Of a stretch of DNA of 64,000 bases, positions 52,801 to 62,350 are shown piece after piece. Made by a program: the position numbers and the translations under genes. Each line of letters opens with the position of its first letter. The stretch's first letter is position 1. The notes beneath the pieces are model-generated. The model saw nothing but the letters and a program-made list of their open reading frames with translations. It was not told where the DNA came from and did no database searches. Origin of the DNA: UBA117 sp049975245 (GTDB taxonomy: Archaea > Methanobacteriota > Methanobacteria > Methanobacteriales > Methanobacteriaceae); assembly GCA_049975245.1 (NCBI GenBank), contig JBNGDB010000008.1, positions 1 through 64,000 of the forward strand, written 5' to 3'.

Positions 52801-53250
52801 TTATAAATTATACAAGTTAAATTTTAGAATCTTATCTTTTAGTTTTATTGCATCATTTATGATTTTTTTATGATCAAATGATAAATCCATTTTATTAATC
52901 TCAGTTAAATTTGAAAGAATTGCTTCCGAAGCATCGGTATCAGCGCTTAATTCACCCTTTATTTTAGTTGCTAAAAAAGAGATAGAAATTACGTGACCTC
53001 TAGGATCTCTTGAAGGATCTGAATAGATACCTACTATTCCACATAGCTGGATATCGAGTCCTGTTTCCTCTTTAGCTTCTCTAATGGCAGCAGATTCCAC
53101 AGTTTCCCCGCAATCCACAAAGCCTCCTGGAAGTGCCCATTGTCCCCTAAAAGGTTTATTTTTTCTTTTAATAAGAACTATGTGTTCATTTTCATCAAAT
53201 ATAACTGTGTCAACTGTTAAAAGTGGCCTTTTAATAAAAACACTCTCCAT
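52801..53250 (-). CDS. NUDIX hydrolase
   Basis: The 149-residue protein has a full Nudix box: GGFVDCGETVESAAIREAKE followed by ETGLDI, matching G-x5-E-x7-REUxEExGU. Flanking strands LTVDTVIFDENEHIVLIKRK and GQWALPGGF precede it. Family members hydrolyse nucleoside diphosphate derivatives such as ADP-ribose or mutagenic NTPs. The ATG at 53250 is chosen over a TTG three codons upstream. It lies beside the DUF99 gene in the same direction. Confidence 0.92.
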   Translation of the reverse strand: MESVFIKRPLLTVDTVIFDENEHIVLIKRKNKPFRGQWALPGGFVDCGETVESAAIREAKEETGLDIQLCGIVGIYSDPSRDPRGHVISISFLATKIKGELSADTDASEAILSNLTEINKMDLSFDHKKIINDAIKLKDKILKFNLYNL

Positions 53251-53304
53251 ATTAATCAAATTAATTAATAAATTACTAATTAATATTATTTTTGATTTAA
53301 AAAT

Positions 53305-53901
53305 TCATGCATTTCCCTTTGATTCCCCAGTTTTAACACCTGCTGCTATTATATGGGCAGCTCTTATTGGTTCAGGTAAAGCACTTCTGGTTGCTGAAAT
53401 CTTTATTATTTCCTTGGCATCACCCAGGTCAATTCCATATGTTTGAATAAATATGGTCTCCTCATTTTCTACTTTGTGGACTTTACCAGCTATTAAAACT
53501 CTATTCCAACGTTTTTTCCAATCTTCAAATCTTTTTAAAGCCTTTTTGATTCTTTCAAAATTGGGAAATCTTCTCATGACCACTATTACTGGTATTTCTG
53601 TTTCTTCAAATATTTTTTTAATATTTACTATGTTAAATCCGCCGAATGTTATTCCATCCAGCATGATTACGCCTAATTGATCCTTATTTCTAGAAGAACA
53701 AATCATTTTAATTATCTTTTCGGTTGAATCAACACCATCCACTAATATTTTAGTCCTCAAAACACCATCCAACCATGTTCCGCCCCGGAAAACTGTTCCA
53801 ATTAGCATGACTTCGTCACTAGTACGGGGAGTAAAAGGAGCATCATCAATTCCTAAAATTCGTATTTCTTTCTTTATCTTCCTGAATTTTTTATGATTCA
53901 T
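53305..53901 (-). CDS. DUF99 family protein
   Basis: The 198-residue protein belongs to the archaeal DUF99 (UPF0215) group: EIRILGIDDAPFTPRTSDEV, VMLIGTVFRGGTWLDGVLRT, GVIMLDGITFGGFNIVNIKK and ATRSALPEPIRAAHIIAAGV. The fold resembles endonuclease V/RNase H-type enzymes, and the Asp residues near the starts of the strands (GIDDA and LDGITF) fit this, but the activity is not established here. It lies upstream of the NUDIX gene in the same direction, 54 bases apart. Confidence 0.9.
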   Translation of the reverse strand: MNHKKFRKIKKEIRILGIDDAPFTPRTSDEVMLIGTVFRGGTWLDGVLRTKILVDGVDSTEKIIKMICSSRNKDQLGVIMLDGITFGGFNIVNIKKIFEETEIPVIVVMRRFPNFERIKKALKRFEDWKKRWNRVLIAGKVHKVENEETIFIQTYGIDLGDAKEIIKISATRSALPEPIRAAHIIAAGVKTGESKGNA

Positions 53902-53977
53902 TTATTTTTCATCTTTTTTGTATTAAAGTATGATAATTGTCTTTAGTAATTATAAAAAGTGTTTTGGTTATATTAAA

Positions 53978-54403
53978 TTACTTTTTAGATTTTTTTGTTG
54001 ATTTTTTAGTTTTTTTAGTTTTAGAAGATTTCGTTGCTTTGGATGATTTAGTAGATTTAGTAGATTTTTTTGACTTAGTTGATTTTGTTTTCTTTTTAGT
54101 AGTTTTTTTTGCTTTGCTTGGTTTTTTTGGTTTAGTATCTTTTGATTCAGCTGCAGCTATAAGATCTTTAAATTCGTTGCAACGTGATTTTAATGTCTCT
54201 GACGCTTTTTTAAGAGACTTCCGAGGATTTTTTGCATTAATGTATAATTTTGGCTCTCCTACGATAGGATGTTCAATTACGTATGCGGCGGATAAAACAT
54301 CTTTATCTTCCATTAAGATTTTTCTTAGAGCATTGCATAATGTGTGCGATTCTCCATCGACCTCAATCTCCAATTCCTTCTTTGTATCTTTAATAATCTT
54401 CAT
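53978..54403 (-). CDS. rpoL: RNA polymerase subunit L with a long Lys/Ser/Thr-rich tail
   Basis: The first 90 residues are a normal archaeal RNA polymerase subunit L (Rpb11/AC19-like): KKELEIEVDGESHTLCNALR, ILMEDKDVLSAAYVIEHPIV and ASETLKSRCNEFKDLI. After about residue 90 the protein continues for another 51 residues made almost only of Lys, Ser, Thr, Ala and Pro, such as KPKKPSKAKKTTKKKTKS. Subunit L usually ends near residue 92-100, so the tail is extra. Such tails resemble histone H1-type DNA-binding extensions. The start at 54403 follows GAGGGATAAA in the end of the csl4 gene, and overlaps it. Confidence 0.9.
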   Translation of the reverse strand: MKIIKDTKKELEIEVDGESHTLCNALRKILMEDKDVLSAAYVIEHPIVGEPKLYINAKNPRKSLKKASETLKSRCNEFKDLIAAAESKDTKPKKPSKAKKTTKKKTKSTKSKKSTKSTKSSKATKSSKTKKTKKSTKKSKK

Positions 54404-54404
54404 T

Positions 54405-54974
54405 TTATCCCTCATAATTTATAGAAAGTTTTCTAGTTTCTTTATTTTCGCACCTAGGACAATAAACTTCATTTTTACCTGTTTTTTCCATATAGTGTCT
54501 GCACTTTGTACACATTGCTTTTACCACGCCTAAATCCTTTTGTGATGTTTTTAGGTCAATATTATCCAGACCTATAACTTTAGTGACTTCAGCTTCAATA
54601 AGGTCACCAATTCTAAAAGCGTCTGTAAGTTTAGCCACATAACCTTTTTGGGCTTGTGAAATGTGTATTCCTCCAGTAAATTTAATTTGAGTTTGCCTAT
54701 CATTTTTTTTTATTTTGTCTATTCTTACAAGAGCTCTTTGACCCCTCACTTCAGCTACTTGGCCTACAACAGTCATCCCTGGTTCTAAAGTAGAAGGAGT
54801 GCTTGTTTTAGGAACAACCGATATTTTCTTTTTTTTATCGTCCACAGAGACTACTCCGGTTATTAAGGCTTTAATTTTACCTTCTTCTTCATAAGTCCAT
54901 TTTGATGGGACAAATTCTTCGCTAACACCCAATAAGTCTCCTGGGAGCACAAAATCTCCAGATTTAGTTTTCAT
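54405..54974 (-). CDS. Exosome RNA-binding subunit Csl4
   Basis: The 189-residue protein has an N-terminal domain with GDFVLPGDLLGVSEEFVPSK, an S1 domain (about residues 65-150, with PGMTVVGQVAEVRGQRALVR and FRIGDLIEAEVTKVIGLDNI) and a C-terminal zinc ribbon, VKAMCTKCRHYMEKTGKNEV followed by YCPRCENKE. Csl4 caps the archaeal RNA exosome. GAGGTGAATAG precedes the ATG. Its stop overlaps the rpoL start region. Confidence 0.95.
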   Translation of the reverse strand: MKTKSGDFVLPGDLLGVSEEFVPSKWTYEEEGKIKALITGVVSVDDKKKKISVVPKTSTPSTLEPGMTVVGQVAEVRGQRALVRIDKIKKNDRQTQIKFTGGIHISQAQKGYVAKLTDAFRIGDLIEAEVTKVIGLDNIDLKTSQKDLGVVKAMCTKCRHYMEKTGKNEVYCPRCENKETRKLSINYEG

Positions 54975-55078
54975 CTATTCACCTCAACTTAAAAAAGTAA
55001 TAATTATTTAATTTTCGAAAATAATATTAAAGTTTTATTTGTAAATAAAGTTTAGGAATTAAACTTTAGATCTTTCTA

Positions 55079-56098
55079 TTATATAGAGTTTATTATGTTT
55101 TTATCATCATCATATTTAATTTCATCCATTTGGTAGTCTGACCAATCTCTCCTATCAAGTACTATTTCAAGTTCTTGAGGTGTTATCAATGGTTTTTCGT
55201 ACATATTTGCATCATCTATGGCTATTCTAGGACAAGCAGTTATTATAAAAGCATCTAAATCTCTATAAGCCATTAATAATGTTGGAGAGATGCTTTCCAT
55301 TACTATTATAACTGCTTCTTTTTCTGTTTCCTGGATCATTTCCTTTAATTTATATGCTAATTCCATTCTCAATTGTCCCTCTTTAGTTGAAACTATTATT
55401 CCAAATTTTTTTGAATCCTTAGCTTTGGTTATTTTTGCAAATCTCACTCGAAGAATCTTATCTGAAAATTCGTCAATACTACGAACGTCTCCCATATAAG
55501 GATCAGCAATTATAACTGGTTTTCCTGTAAAAAGTTTGATACCGAGAGGATGGAAATTACCGCTTCCCACGTAGAGATAGGCCTCCACTGGTAAATCTTT
55601 AATGGATGAAAAGTTGCAACCCAGTACCTGTCCTTTAGATGTTCCTTTCCCATTTTTAAGAATTACTTGCTTTCCATGATTTTCCAAAAAAAGTTTGATA
55701 TCATTTAAACGATCTAAATGTTGAGTTGTAGTTACAAGACCTATCTTATAATACTCTTCTAATTTTTTAACAGCACTTTTAATTGTTTCTTCAATTTTAA
55801 TAGTAGAATAAGTTTCAACAAAAAAAACAGGAATTTTATAATCTAATGGCAGGGGAGTATGACCAAAATGTACAATTAGATCAACAAAATCTTTAAGACC
55901 TTTATCTGAAACATCACAAGCACCATAACATGCATCTCCAGAGATTATTACTTTTGCACCAGTTTTATTTTCTATTTCTTCAGCTATTTTAGGTGCATAC
56001 ATCTTGAAGCCTTCAGGAAACTGTAAAGCTACATTAATTGCTTTAAGTTCTTCAATCTTTGCGATTACATCTTCAATCCTAAAATCATAATTTAACAT
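55079..56098 (-). CDS. dph2: Diphthamide biosynthesis enzyme Dph2
   Basis: Dph2 is a non-classical radical-SAM enzyme that adds the aminocarboxypropyl group from SAM to a histidine of elongation factor 2. The three cluster cysteines are visible: the first in ISGDACYGACDVSDKG, the second in VLGCNFSS, and the third in FIITACPRIAIDDAN. The length of about 339 residues is normal. The ATG at 56098 is preferred over an upstream TTG. Transcribed with the conserved archaeal group csl4, rpoL. Confidence 0.94.
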   Translation of the reverse strand: MLNYDFRIEDVIAKIEELKAINVALQFPEGFKMYAPKIAEEIENKTGAKVIISGDACYGACDVSDKGLKDFVDLIVHFGHTPLPLDYKIPVFFVETYSTIKIEETIKSAVKKLEEYYKIGLVTTTQHLDRLNDIKLFLENHGKQVILKNGKGTSKGQVLGCNFSSIKDLPVEAYLYVGSGNFHPLGIKLFTGKPVIIADPYMGDVRSIDEFSDKILRVRFAKITKAKDSKKFGIIVSTKEGQLRMELAYKLKEMIQETEKEAVIIVMESISPTLLMAYRDLDAFIITACPRIAIDDANMYEKPLITPQELEIVLDRRDWSDYQMDEIKYDDDKNIINSI

Positions 56099-56173
56099 GA
56101 AAACCAACACATTCAATAAATATCGATTCCGGCAGATTTTTTATTAATATAAAGTTTTTAATTTAAAAATAAA

Positions 56174-56746
56174 TTAATATTCATCCGCACTTTTTTCAAT
56201 AACGACCTGGTCATCAATAACATCCACTTTGATTAGTGTCTTAACCTGATATCCAGTTTCATTTTTAACTATCTCTTTTCCCAGTCCCTTCTCAATTACT
56301 GTGATAACATCAACTATTTCTACTTCCATTTTTTTTAGTGCATTTACAACAGAGATCATTGTACCGCCAGTACTTACCACATCATCTACTAAAATTACCC
56401 TATCTCCCTTTTTCAGTCCATTTATGTATAATTCTCCTTCACTGTAACCAGTGACTTGATGGACAGCCACTTCTCCAGGTAAACCATAAGATCTTTTTCT
56501 AACCACCACAAAAGGTATTCCTGTTTTTAAACATAATGCGGTTGCAATATGTATTCCCATGGCTTCAACACATACAATTTTATCCACATCTAAGTTCGCA
56601 AATTCAGCTATTCCTTCAGCAGCTTCCTGTAAAATTTCGCTCTGTACTAACGGAATCCCATCAGTAATAGGATGTACAAAGTAATTATACTCCCCTTTCT
56701 TTACAATAGGAGATTTAATCAGACTTTTTTTTAACTCTTCAAACAT
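56174..56746 (-). CDS. hpt: Hypoxanthine/guanine phosphoribosyltransferase
   Basis: The 190-residue enzyme recycles purine bases. The PRPP-binding loop is VILVDDVVSTGGTMISVVNA, and the N-terminal part has KKGEYNYFVHPITDGIPLVQ and IVCVEAMGIHIATALCLKTG. This is the Hpt type found in Methanobacteriales, related to adenine phosphoribosyltransferases in length and pattern. GGTGATAAA precedes the ATG. Confidence 0.93.
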   Translation of the reverse strand: MFEELKKSLIKSPIVKKGEYNYFVHPITDGIPLVQSEILQEAAEGIAEFANLDVDKIVCVEAMGIHIATALCLKTGIPFVVVRKRSYGLPGEVAVHQVTGYSEGELYINGLKKGDRVILVDDVVSTGGTMISVVNALKKMEVEIVDVITVIEKGLGKEIVKNETGYQVKTLIKVDVIDDQVVIEKSADEY

Positions 56747-56989
56747 TTTATCACCATATATTGTAGGAAAATAGAAAATAGTTATTAAATTTCAATTTCA
56801 TATTAATCTATGTTAAATCTATATAATTAATATGATTAACTTATTATTACAAAATGGTGCAATAGGTTTATTATTTTTAATAAAAATTTAAATTTTTTAA
56901 TATTTTATATTCGCTAAAATGTTATATTTGCAAAAGTGGCTTTTATTGAATTAAATTGTGTAAATTTATTTAAACTTTTTTTAAGAAAA

Positions 56990-58102
56990 TTAAACAGTTT
57001 TAGGAAAAGTTATATTAAAGGATGTCCCAATTTTTTTATCAATTTTAATTTTGCCATTTATTTGTTTGGTTAAGTTGTTAACCAATTGTAGACCTAAAGT
57101 ATCTATATTATTTAAATTAAAATCCGCAGATAATCCTATGCCGTTATCTGCAACTATTAATGAATAAGTATCATCATTTTCACAAAAAATAACTTTTATT
57201 TCTCCCTTTTCATCTGGAAAAGCATATTTAACGGAATTGGTAACAAGTTCATTTATTATGAGACCGCAAGGGATAAGAATATCCATATTTAGATAAATAT
57301 TAGAAATTTCCAATTTCAGATCTATCTTTTTGATTAAAGTTTTGTATGAATCTAAAAGACGGCGGGTTAATCCTCTTACATAATCTGGAAGATAAACACC
57401 CGATGTCTCATTCGAATATCTGTACTTTTCCTGGGCAAATGTAATAGCCCTAACTCTATTCTGGATCTCTCTGAAAACCTTATAAGTTTCATCGTCTTTA
57501 GAATATCTTGATTGAAGATTAATCAGACTTGAAATTAAATCTAAATTATCTTTTACAATTACTCTATTTTCATTTTGAGTTAAAACTGAATCTTCCCCTA
57601 TAGCTCCAATTTCAGAAGATGATTTTTGATTTAATTGAGGATTAAATTCCGTTTTTTCATTATTAAGTTCTTTTAAATTATTAACCATACTCAGAACTAA
57701 TTTTTCATTTTTAATTTCCATTAATTTCTCTTCAACATTCAATTTTACTTTAGAATCCTTCTCTGAATAGATATCTATTGTAAATTCTATTGTTCCTTCG
57801 CTTAATAATTCGTTTATACGTTTTTCATGAAGTCCCGGGTTTGATTTGAGATCCATTGAATAAAAATTATAGTTAAAAATTTTTTCTTCGGGAATTTTAA
57901 TCAATTTAAGGGCCATTCTATTAGCATACCAAATATTCCCTTCAATATCGTGTACAAATACTGAAAAAGGAAGATTATCAAGAATATTAGATCTTAAGCT
58001 TAGTTTTCCATTCATATTCTGATATTCCATTTCCAATTTAGCCAGAGAAATAGTTCTTTTTATAATTTGGCTCAAATATGTATTATTTGAGTTATTTCTC
58101 AT
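56990..58102 (-). CDS. PAS-domain histidine-kinase-like protein, phosphoacceptor His missing
   Basis: The 370-residue protein has an N-terminal coil, a PAS domain (about residues 38-145, NLPFSVFVHDIEGNIWYANR), a HisKA_2-type dimerisation region (about 183-215) and an HATPase domain with the N box LIINELVTNSVKYAFPDEKG, G1 VADNGIGLSADFNL and G2 TLGLQLVNNLTKQI. In HisKA_2 proteins the phosphoacceptor is the first His in HHRVKNNLQ; here the aligned part reads NENRVIVKDNLDLISSLINL, so no His is at that place. No membrane helix is predicted, so it is soluble. It stands alone with no response regulator nearby. Confidence 0.9.
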   Translation of the reverse strand: MRNNSNNTYLSQIIKRTISLAKLEMEYQNMNGKLSLRSNILDNLPFSVFVHDIEGNIWYANRMALKLIKIPEEKIFNYNFYSMDLKSNPGLHEKRINELLSEGTIEFTIDIYSEKDSKVKLNVEEKLMEIKNEKLVLSMVNNLKELNNEKTEFNPQLNQKSSSEIGAIGEDSVLTQNENRVIVKDNLDLISSLINLQSRYSKDDETYKVFREIQNRVRAITFAQEKYRYSNETSGVYLPDYVRGLTRRLLDSYKTLIKKIDLKLEISNIYLNMDILIPCGLIINELVTNSVKYAFPDEKGEIKVIFCENDDTYSLIVADNGIGLSADFNLNNIDTLGLQLVNNLTKQINGKIKIDKKIGTSFNITFPKTV

Positions 58103-58642
58103 AAATTAGCCCCCTGTAAAATATTCTATTCACTTGAGTTTCCATAATATCATTTTTTTTGAATAATATGTGAAAAGAATTTTTTTGATTTTCATTTTTA
58201 ATTATAAGATTTTAAAAAAATTATTAAACCCTATTCAATCTGTATAGTCCAATTATTTTATTATATGGTATATAATCTTTTTTATAACCCCATAATATCT
58301 CTTCCACCTAATTAAATAATGAAATTAATATAATTCTCTCTAAAACCAAATTCAATTGATTAACTAGAAAATTGTATTATTCTAAATTTAAATTTAGTTA
58401 ATTAATTAATAACATTAAATTTTAATGTAAATTAAATAAAAAATGTTCTAATCAGCTAATAACACAATAAATATTAATCAAAGTCATATTAAAATACCCA
58501 AATATATACCTGAAAAAATAAAAAATTAATCTAACAAATATATATTAAAAGTAATGTACAATTATGAATTAACAATTATAATTCATATTATATAAACTGA
58601 TTTTTAGAAAATTTATATTATTCAATTTAACGAGGGTCGACC
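58103..58642. other. 540-base AT-rich intergenic region before SRP54
   Basis: Very AT-rich and without recognised genes. It separates the divergent kinase-like gene and the SRP54 gene and must hold both promoters. No conserved repeats were found. Confidence 0.45.
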
Positions 58643-59971
58643 ATGCTAGGTAATCTCGGCAAAAATTTAACAAAAACCATGAAAAAATTGGCTGGAATGT
58701 CTATTATTGACGAAGAAGTGGTTAAAGAAGCCATAAAAGATATTCAAAGAGCTCTTATTCAGGCCGATGTTAATATTAAACTTGTATTCAAACTTTCAAA
58801 ATCAATAGAAGAACGAGCACTTAAAGAAGAACCTCCAAAAGGCATTACTCCTAAAGAACATGTAATAACAATTGTATATGAAGAAATGGTAAAACTCTTA
58901 GGTGAAAAACCAGTTGAAATAGAGATAGATAAAAAACCATATAAAATACTATTTTTAGGACTTCAAGGTAGTGGAAAAACTACTACCATAGCTAAATTAA
59001 CCAAATACTTGCAAAAAAAAGGTTTTAATCCTGCGGTTATCTGTACAGATACGTGGAGACCAGCAGCATACGAACAGCTAAGACAGCTCACTGAAGATAT
59101 GAATGTTCCATTATATGGAGATCCAGAAAATAAAGATGCTCTAGAACTGGCCCGTAAAGGATTAGAAGAATTTAAAAAACAAAGTATAATTATAATTGAT
59201 ACTGCGGGGCGCCATAAAGAGGAAAAAGATCTAATTAACGAAATGGAACAAATTTCAAAAGTTGTAGATCCAGAAGAAGCTATTCTAGTCATTGATGGAA
59301 CCATTGGACAACAAGCTCGTGAACAGGCCCAGGCATTTAGCAAAGCCACCGACGTTGGTTCAATAATTGTAACTAAACTTGATGGTTCTGCAAAAGGGGG
59401 TGGAGCACTATCTGCAGTATCCGAAATTGGCGCTCCAATTAAATTTATCGGAACTGGGGAGCGTGTAGACGATTTTGAAGCATTTGATCCTGAAAGGTTC
59501 ATTTCAAGACTTTTAGGCATGGGAGATATCAGAAGCCTTATTGAAAAGGCAGAAGAGATTGCAGATGAAGACGTTAGCATGGAAACTATGGATGCCATTT
59601 TAAGTGGCAAATTCACCCTTAAAGATATGCGTTCCCAATTTGATATGATGGGAAAAATGGGGCCTATGCAACAAGTAATGAACATGATCCCCGGCGGAGG
59701 AAAACTCCCTAAAAACGCATCTCAGATGACTGAAGAAAAAATAGACAAATACAAAATATTAATGGATTCCATGACAGAATACGAATTGGAACATCCAGAA
59801 GTTATTAAACAATCCCGGGTGAAAAGAATAGCCAGAGGATCAGGTATGAGAAACGAAGATGTTAAAGAACTCCTTAAATATTATAATGTAACCAAAAAAG
59901 CAATGAAAGGTTTTGGAAAAAGAAAAATGGGCGGTCCACTAGGACAAATGATGAGACAGTTCATGAGATGA
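58643..59971 (+). CDS. srp54: Signal recognition particle protein SRP54
   Basis: The 442-residue protein has the N-domain (LGNLGKNLTKTMKKLAGMSI), a GTPase G-domain with LFLGLQGSGKTTTIAKLTKY (G1), IIDTAGRHKEEKDLINEMEQ (G3), VTKLDGSAKGGGALSAVSEI (G4), and the Met-rich M-domain (QFDMMGKMGPMQQVMNMIPG and SGMRNEDVKELLKYYN). SRP54 binds signal peptides at the ribosome and SRP RNA. GAGGGTCGACC precedes the ATG. The length is normal. Confidence 0.97.
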   Translation: MLGNLGKNLTKTMKKLAGMSIIDEEVVKEAIKDIQRALIQADVNIKLVFKLSKSIEERALKEEPPKGITPKEHVITIVYEEMVKLLGEKPVEIEIDKKPYKILFLGLQGSGKTTTIAKLTKYLQKKGFNPAVICTDTWRPAAYEQLRQLTEDMNVPLYGDPENKDALELARKGLEEFKKQSIIIIDTAGRHKEEKDLINEMEQISKVVDPEEAILVIDGTIGQQAREQAQAFSKATDVGSIIVTKLDGSAKGGGALSAVSEIGAPIKFIGTGERVDDFEAFDPERFISRLLGMGDIRSLIEKAEEIADEDVSMETMDAILSGKFTLKDMRSQFDMMGKMGPMQQVMNMIPGGGKLPKNASQMTEEKIDKYKILMDSMTEYELEHPEVIKQSRVKRIARGSGMRNEDVKELLKYYNVTKKAMKGFGKRKMGGPLGQMMRQFMR

Positions 59972-60184
59972 ATAAAATAAGTATTAATTCTAAATTGGAA
60001 CTAATTATCAGAAAGCTTATTTTATTTCTATAATCATTAAAAATAATTTTATTGAATTTTTATAACCTTATAAAAATATATTTTTCTTAAAATGCGAATT
60101 TACACTATAATTTTAGTAATATTGCAATTCAAACAATAAAATCAGCGAATTAAGAATATGATAAATTAATCATGGTGACTTTGA

Positions 60185-61411
60185 ATGGATAATCTTATTA
60201 AAGAAAAAGCACTTAAAATTATGGAAATTGCGAATGGCAAAGTATGTAATAATTGTTTAGGTAGATGCTTTTCAAAAATGATAGAAGGTGCGGATAATAA
60301 ACATCGCGGCGAAATCATAAAAAATGAACTTAATATAAATGGTTATACTAACATTAAATCTAATTCATGTTATATCTGCGGAGGACTGGTTTATAAAGTT
60401 GGTCCAGAACTAATAGAAAATATATTAAATAAAATTGAAAGCTCTGGAGTTGAATTTTCCAATTTTTTAGTAGGAACCAGAGTATCAAATGATATTATTC
60501 AAAAAGAAAAGATTTTACATGAAAAATTAGATTTAGATGTGGAAAACATTAAAAAAGAATTGAACCGAGAAATAGGGAAAAAAATATCATTAGAATTAGA
60601 TAAAGATGTTGAATTTGAGAGTCCCAACCTTATAGTTCTGGTTGACTTTTTAAATGATGATATAATACTTCAAATTAATCCCTTATTCATAGAGGGCCGT
60701 TATAGAAAACTCATACGCGGCATACCTCAAACCAAATGGCCTTGTCGTAAATGTAAAGGAAAAGGTTGCGATTACTGTGACTTTACTGGAAAAATGTATA
60801 GAGAATCAGTTGAAGAATTAATAGAACCTGAAGCTTTGAAAATGTCTCTTGGAAGTTCAGCTAAATTTCATGGGGCCGGTAGAGAAGACATAGATGTTAA
60901 AATGCTTGGAAGAGGTCGGCCTTTTGTCCTGGAAATAAAAGAACCTAAAAAAAGGAATATTGATCTGGAAGTTTTGCAAGAAAATATAAACAAATATGCC
61001 CAGGGAAAAGTAGAAGTTCTTGATTTAAAATTTGTAGAAAAAAATCGTCGAAGTATCATTAAATCTTCATCTAAAGATACCTTCAAAATTTATCGGGCCC
61101 ATGTTCTCTTGGAAGATGCGGTATCTCCAGAAGATTTAGCCGTATTAAAATCTATGAAAGTTATTAAACAAAGAACACCAGTAAGAGTATCGCATAGAAG
61201 AGCCGATAAAATAAGAACCCGGAATATAAATCAAATAGAATATAAATTTATAAATCCAAAGGAATTTGAGTTTATGGTTGATTGTGAAGGTGGTTTATAC
61301 ATTAAAGAACTAATATCTGGAGATCAGGATAGGACTCAACCTAATGTATCACAGTTATTAAAAACTCAAGCAAAATGTGAAAAGTTAGATGTGATGGATG
61401 TTAACATTTAA
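60185..61411 (+). CDS. pus10: tRNA pseudouridine synthase Pus10
   Basis: The enzyme makes pseudouridine 54/55 in archaeal tRNA. N-terminal cysteines are in CNNCLGRCFSK and CYICGGLVYK, followed by a THUMP-like region with RYRKLIRGIPQTKWPC. A CxxCxGxGC motif (CRKCKGKGCDYCDFTGKMY) binds metal. The catalytic domain shows GAGREDIDVKMLGRGRPFVL with the Asp nucleophile, and RVSHRRADKIRTRNINQIEY near the end. GGTGACTTTGA precedes the ATG. Length of 408 residues is normal. Confidence 0.95.
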   Translation: MDNLIKEKALKIMEIANGKVCNNCLGRCFSKMIEGADNKHRGEIIKNELNINGYTNIKSNSCYICGGLVYKVGPELIENILNKIESSGVEFSNFLVGTRVSNDIIQKEKILHEKLDLDVENIKKELNREIGKKISLELDKDVEFESPNLIVLVDFLNDDIILQINPLFIEGRYRKLIRGIPQTKWPCRKCKGKGCDYCDFTGKMYRESVEELIEPEALKMSLGSSAKFHGAGREDIDVKMLGRGRPFVLEIKEPKKRNIDLEVLQENINKYAQGKVEVLDLKFVEKNRRSIIKSSSKDTFKIYRAHVLLEDAVSPEDLAVLKSMKVIKQRTPVRVSHRRADKIRTRNINQIEYKFINPKEFEFMVDCEGGLYIKELISGDQDRTQPNVSQLLKTQAKCEKLDVMDVNI

Positions 61412-61671
61412 GTTAATGCTAACATATATTAATAACAATATTCAAAAATCAAATTTCAGCAGTATATAATTATTCAAATAGTAATCTTATAAACTTCTAA
61501 AAGCTTATTATACATTATAAACCGAAATTTTAAGTTTAACATGACAAAAATTTAATCTTTAATTTTGGATGATAAAAATTGGTACTAGGCTATTCTGGAA
61601 GTTAAAAATTTTAATTAAAAAACCATATTATGTCAGCTAACTGGCTGATTTTGATCTATGGAGGTTTAATA

Positions 61672-61962
61672 ATGAGAAGATCAAGAGGTTCAAGAAGTAA
61701 AACAAGGTATAAACTTAAAAAAAGTGTTAGGGAGACACGAGTCAATCCTATAACTAAGAAAATCCAAAAATTTAACGAAAATGATCTAGTTCACATCATA
61801 ATAGACCCAAGTATCCAAAAAGGGCAACCACACCCTAGATTCCACGGTAAAACTGGTAGAGTTGTGGATGAGAGAGGAAGGGCCTATATTGTTGAAATTA
61901 ATGATGGTAACAAGCCAAAAAAATTGATTATTCGGCCAGAACATCTAAAAATACAAGAGTGA
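61672..61962 (+). CDS. Ribosomal protein L21e
   Basis: The ATG at 61672 follows GGAGGT and gives MRRSRGSRSKTRYKLKKSVR, the normal L21e N-terminus; the open frame starts earlier but is not used. The central segment is DPSIQKGQPHPRFHGKTGRV. Length is 96 residues. It starts the L21e-rpoF-DUF655-rsmA group. A spacer of about 260 bases with no gene lies in front. Confidence 0.96.
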   Translation: MRRSRGSRSKTRYKLKKSVRETRVNPITKKIQKFNENDLVHIIIDPSIQKGQPHPRFHGKTGRVVDERGRAYIVEINDGNKPKKLIIRPEHLKIQE

Positions 61963-61966
61963 TCCC

Positions 61967-62302
61967 ATGATCGGAAAAAAAGTTGTGGAAACAGACCCTA
62001 TCACAATTTCCGAAGTTAAAAGTATGCTTGAAGAATTTTCAGAAAATCATGAACTTACCTATGAGCAAAATTTAACCATGGACCATGTCAGTAAATTTTC
62101 TAAATTAGAAACAGAGACTGCAGAAAAATTGGTGGATGAACTTCTGGAAATAGTGAAAAAAAAATATGCAGTTCGAATCACAGATATAATGCCAGAAGAT
62201 CTTGCTGATTTAAGACTAATATTTGCAAAAGAAAGGGTACCCATAAAAAAAGAAGATTTAGAAAAGATTTTAGAAATTGTAAAAAAATATCAAAAAGAAT
62301 AG
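61967..62302 (+). CDS. rpoF: RNA polymerase subunit F (Rpb4-like)
   Basis: The 111-residue protein is RpoF: VVETDPITISEVKSMLEEFS, LTYEQNLTMDHVSKFSKLET and ITDIMPEDLADLRLIFAKER. It pairs with RpoE as the stalk of RNA polymerase. It starts 4 bases after L21e and is followed by DUF655, as in many archaea. Confidence 0.94.
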   Translation: MIGKKVVETDPITISEVKSMLEEFSENHELTYEQNLTMDHVSKFSKLETETAEKLVDELLEIVKKKYAVRITDIMPEDLADLRLIFAKERVPIKKEDLEKILEIVKKYQKE

Positions 62303-62350
62303 GTACCGCTAATAGTACCAAAGATTAATTATAATCACAGATGTGATTAA

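Noticed and set aside
53937..54533. Plus-strand 198-codon frame rich in Phe, Leu, Val and Asp
   Set aside because: It is the reverse of the rpoL Lys-rich tail (Lys codons read as Phe) and the csl4 end; no start signal.
58963..59685. Minus-strand frame opposite SRP54
   Set aside because: Shadow of the conserved SRP54 GTPase gene.
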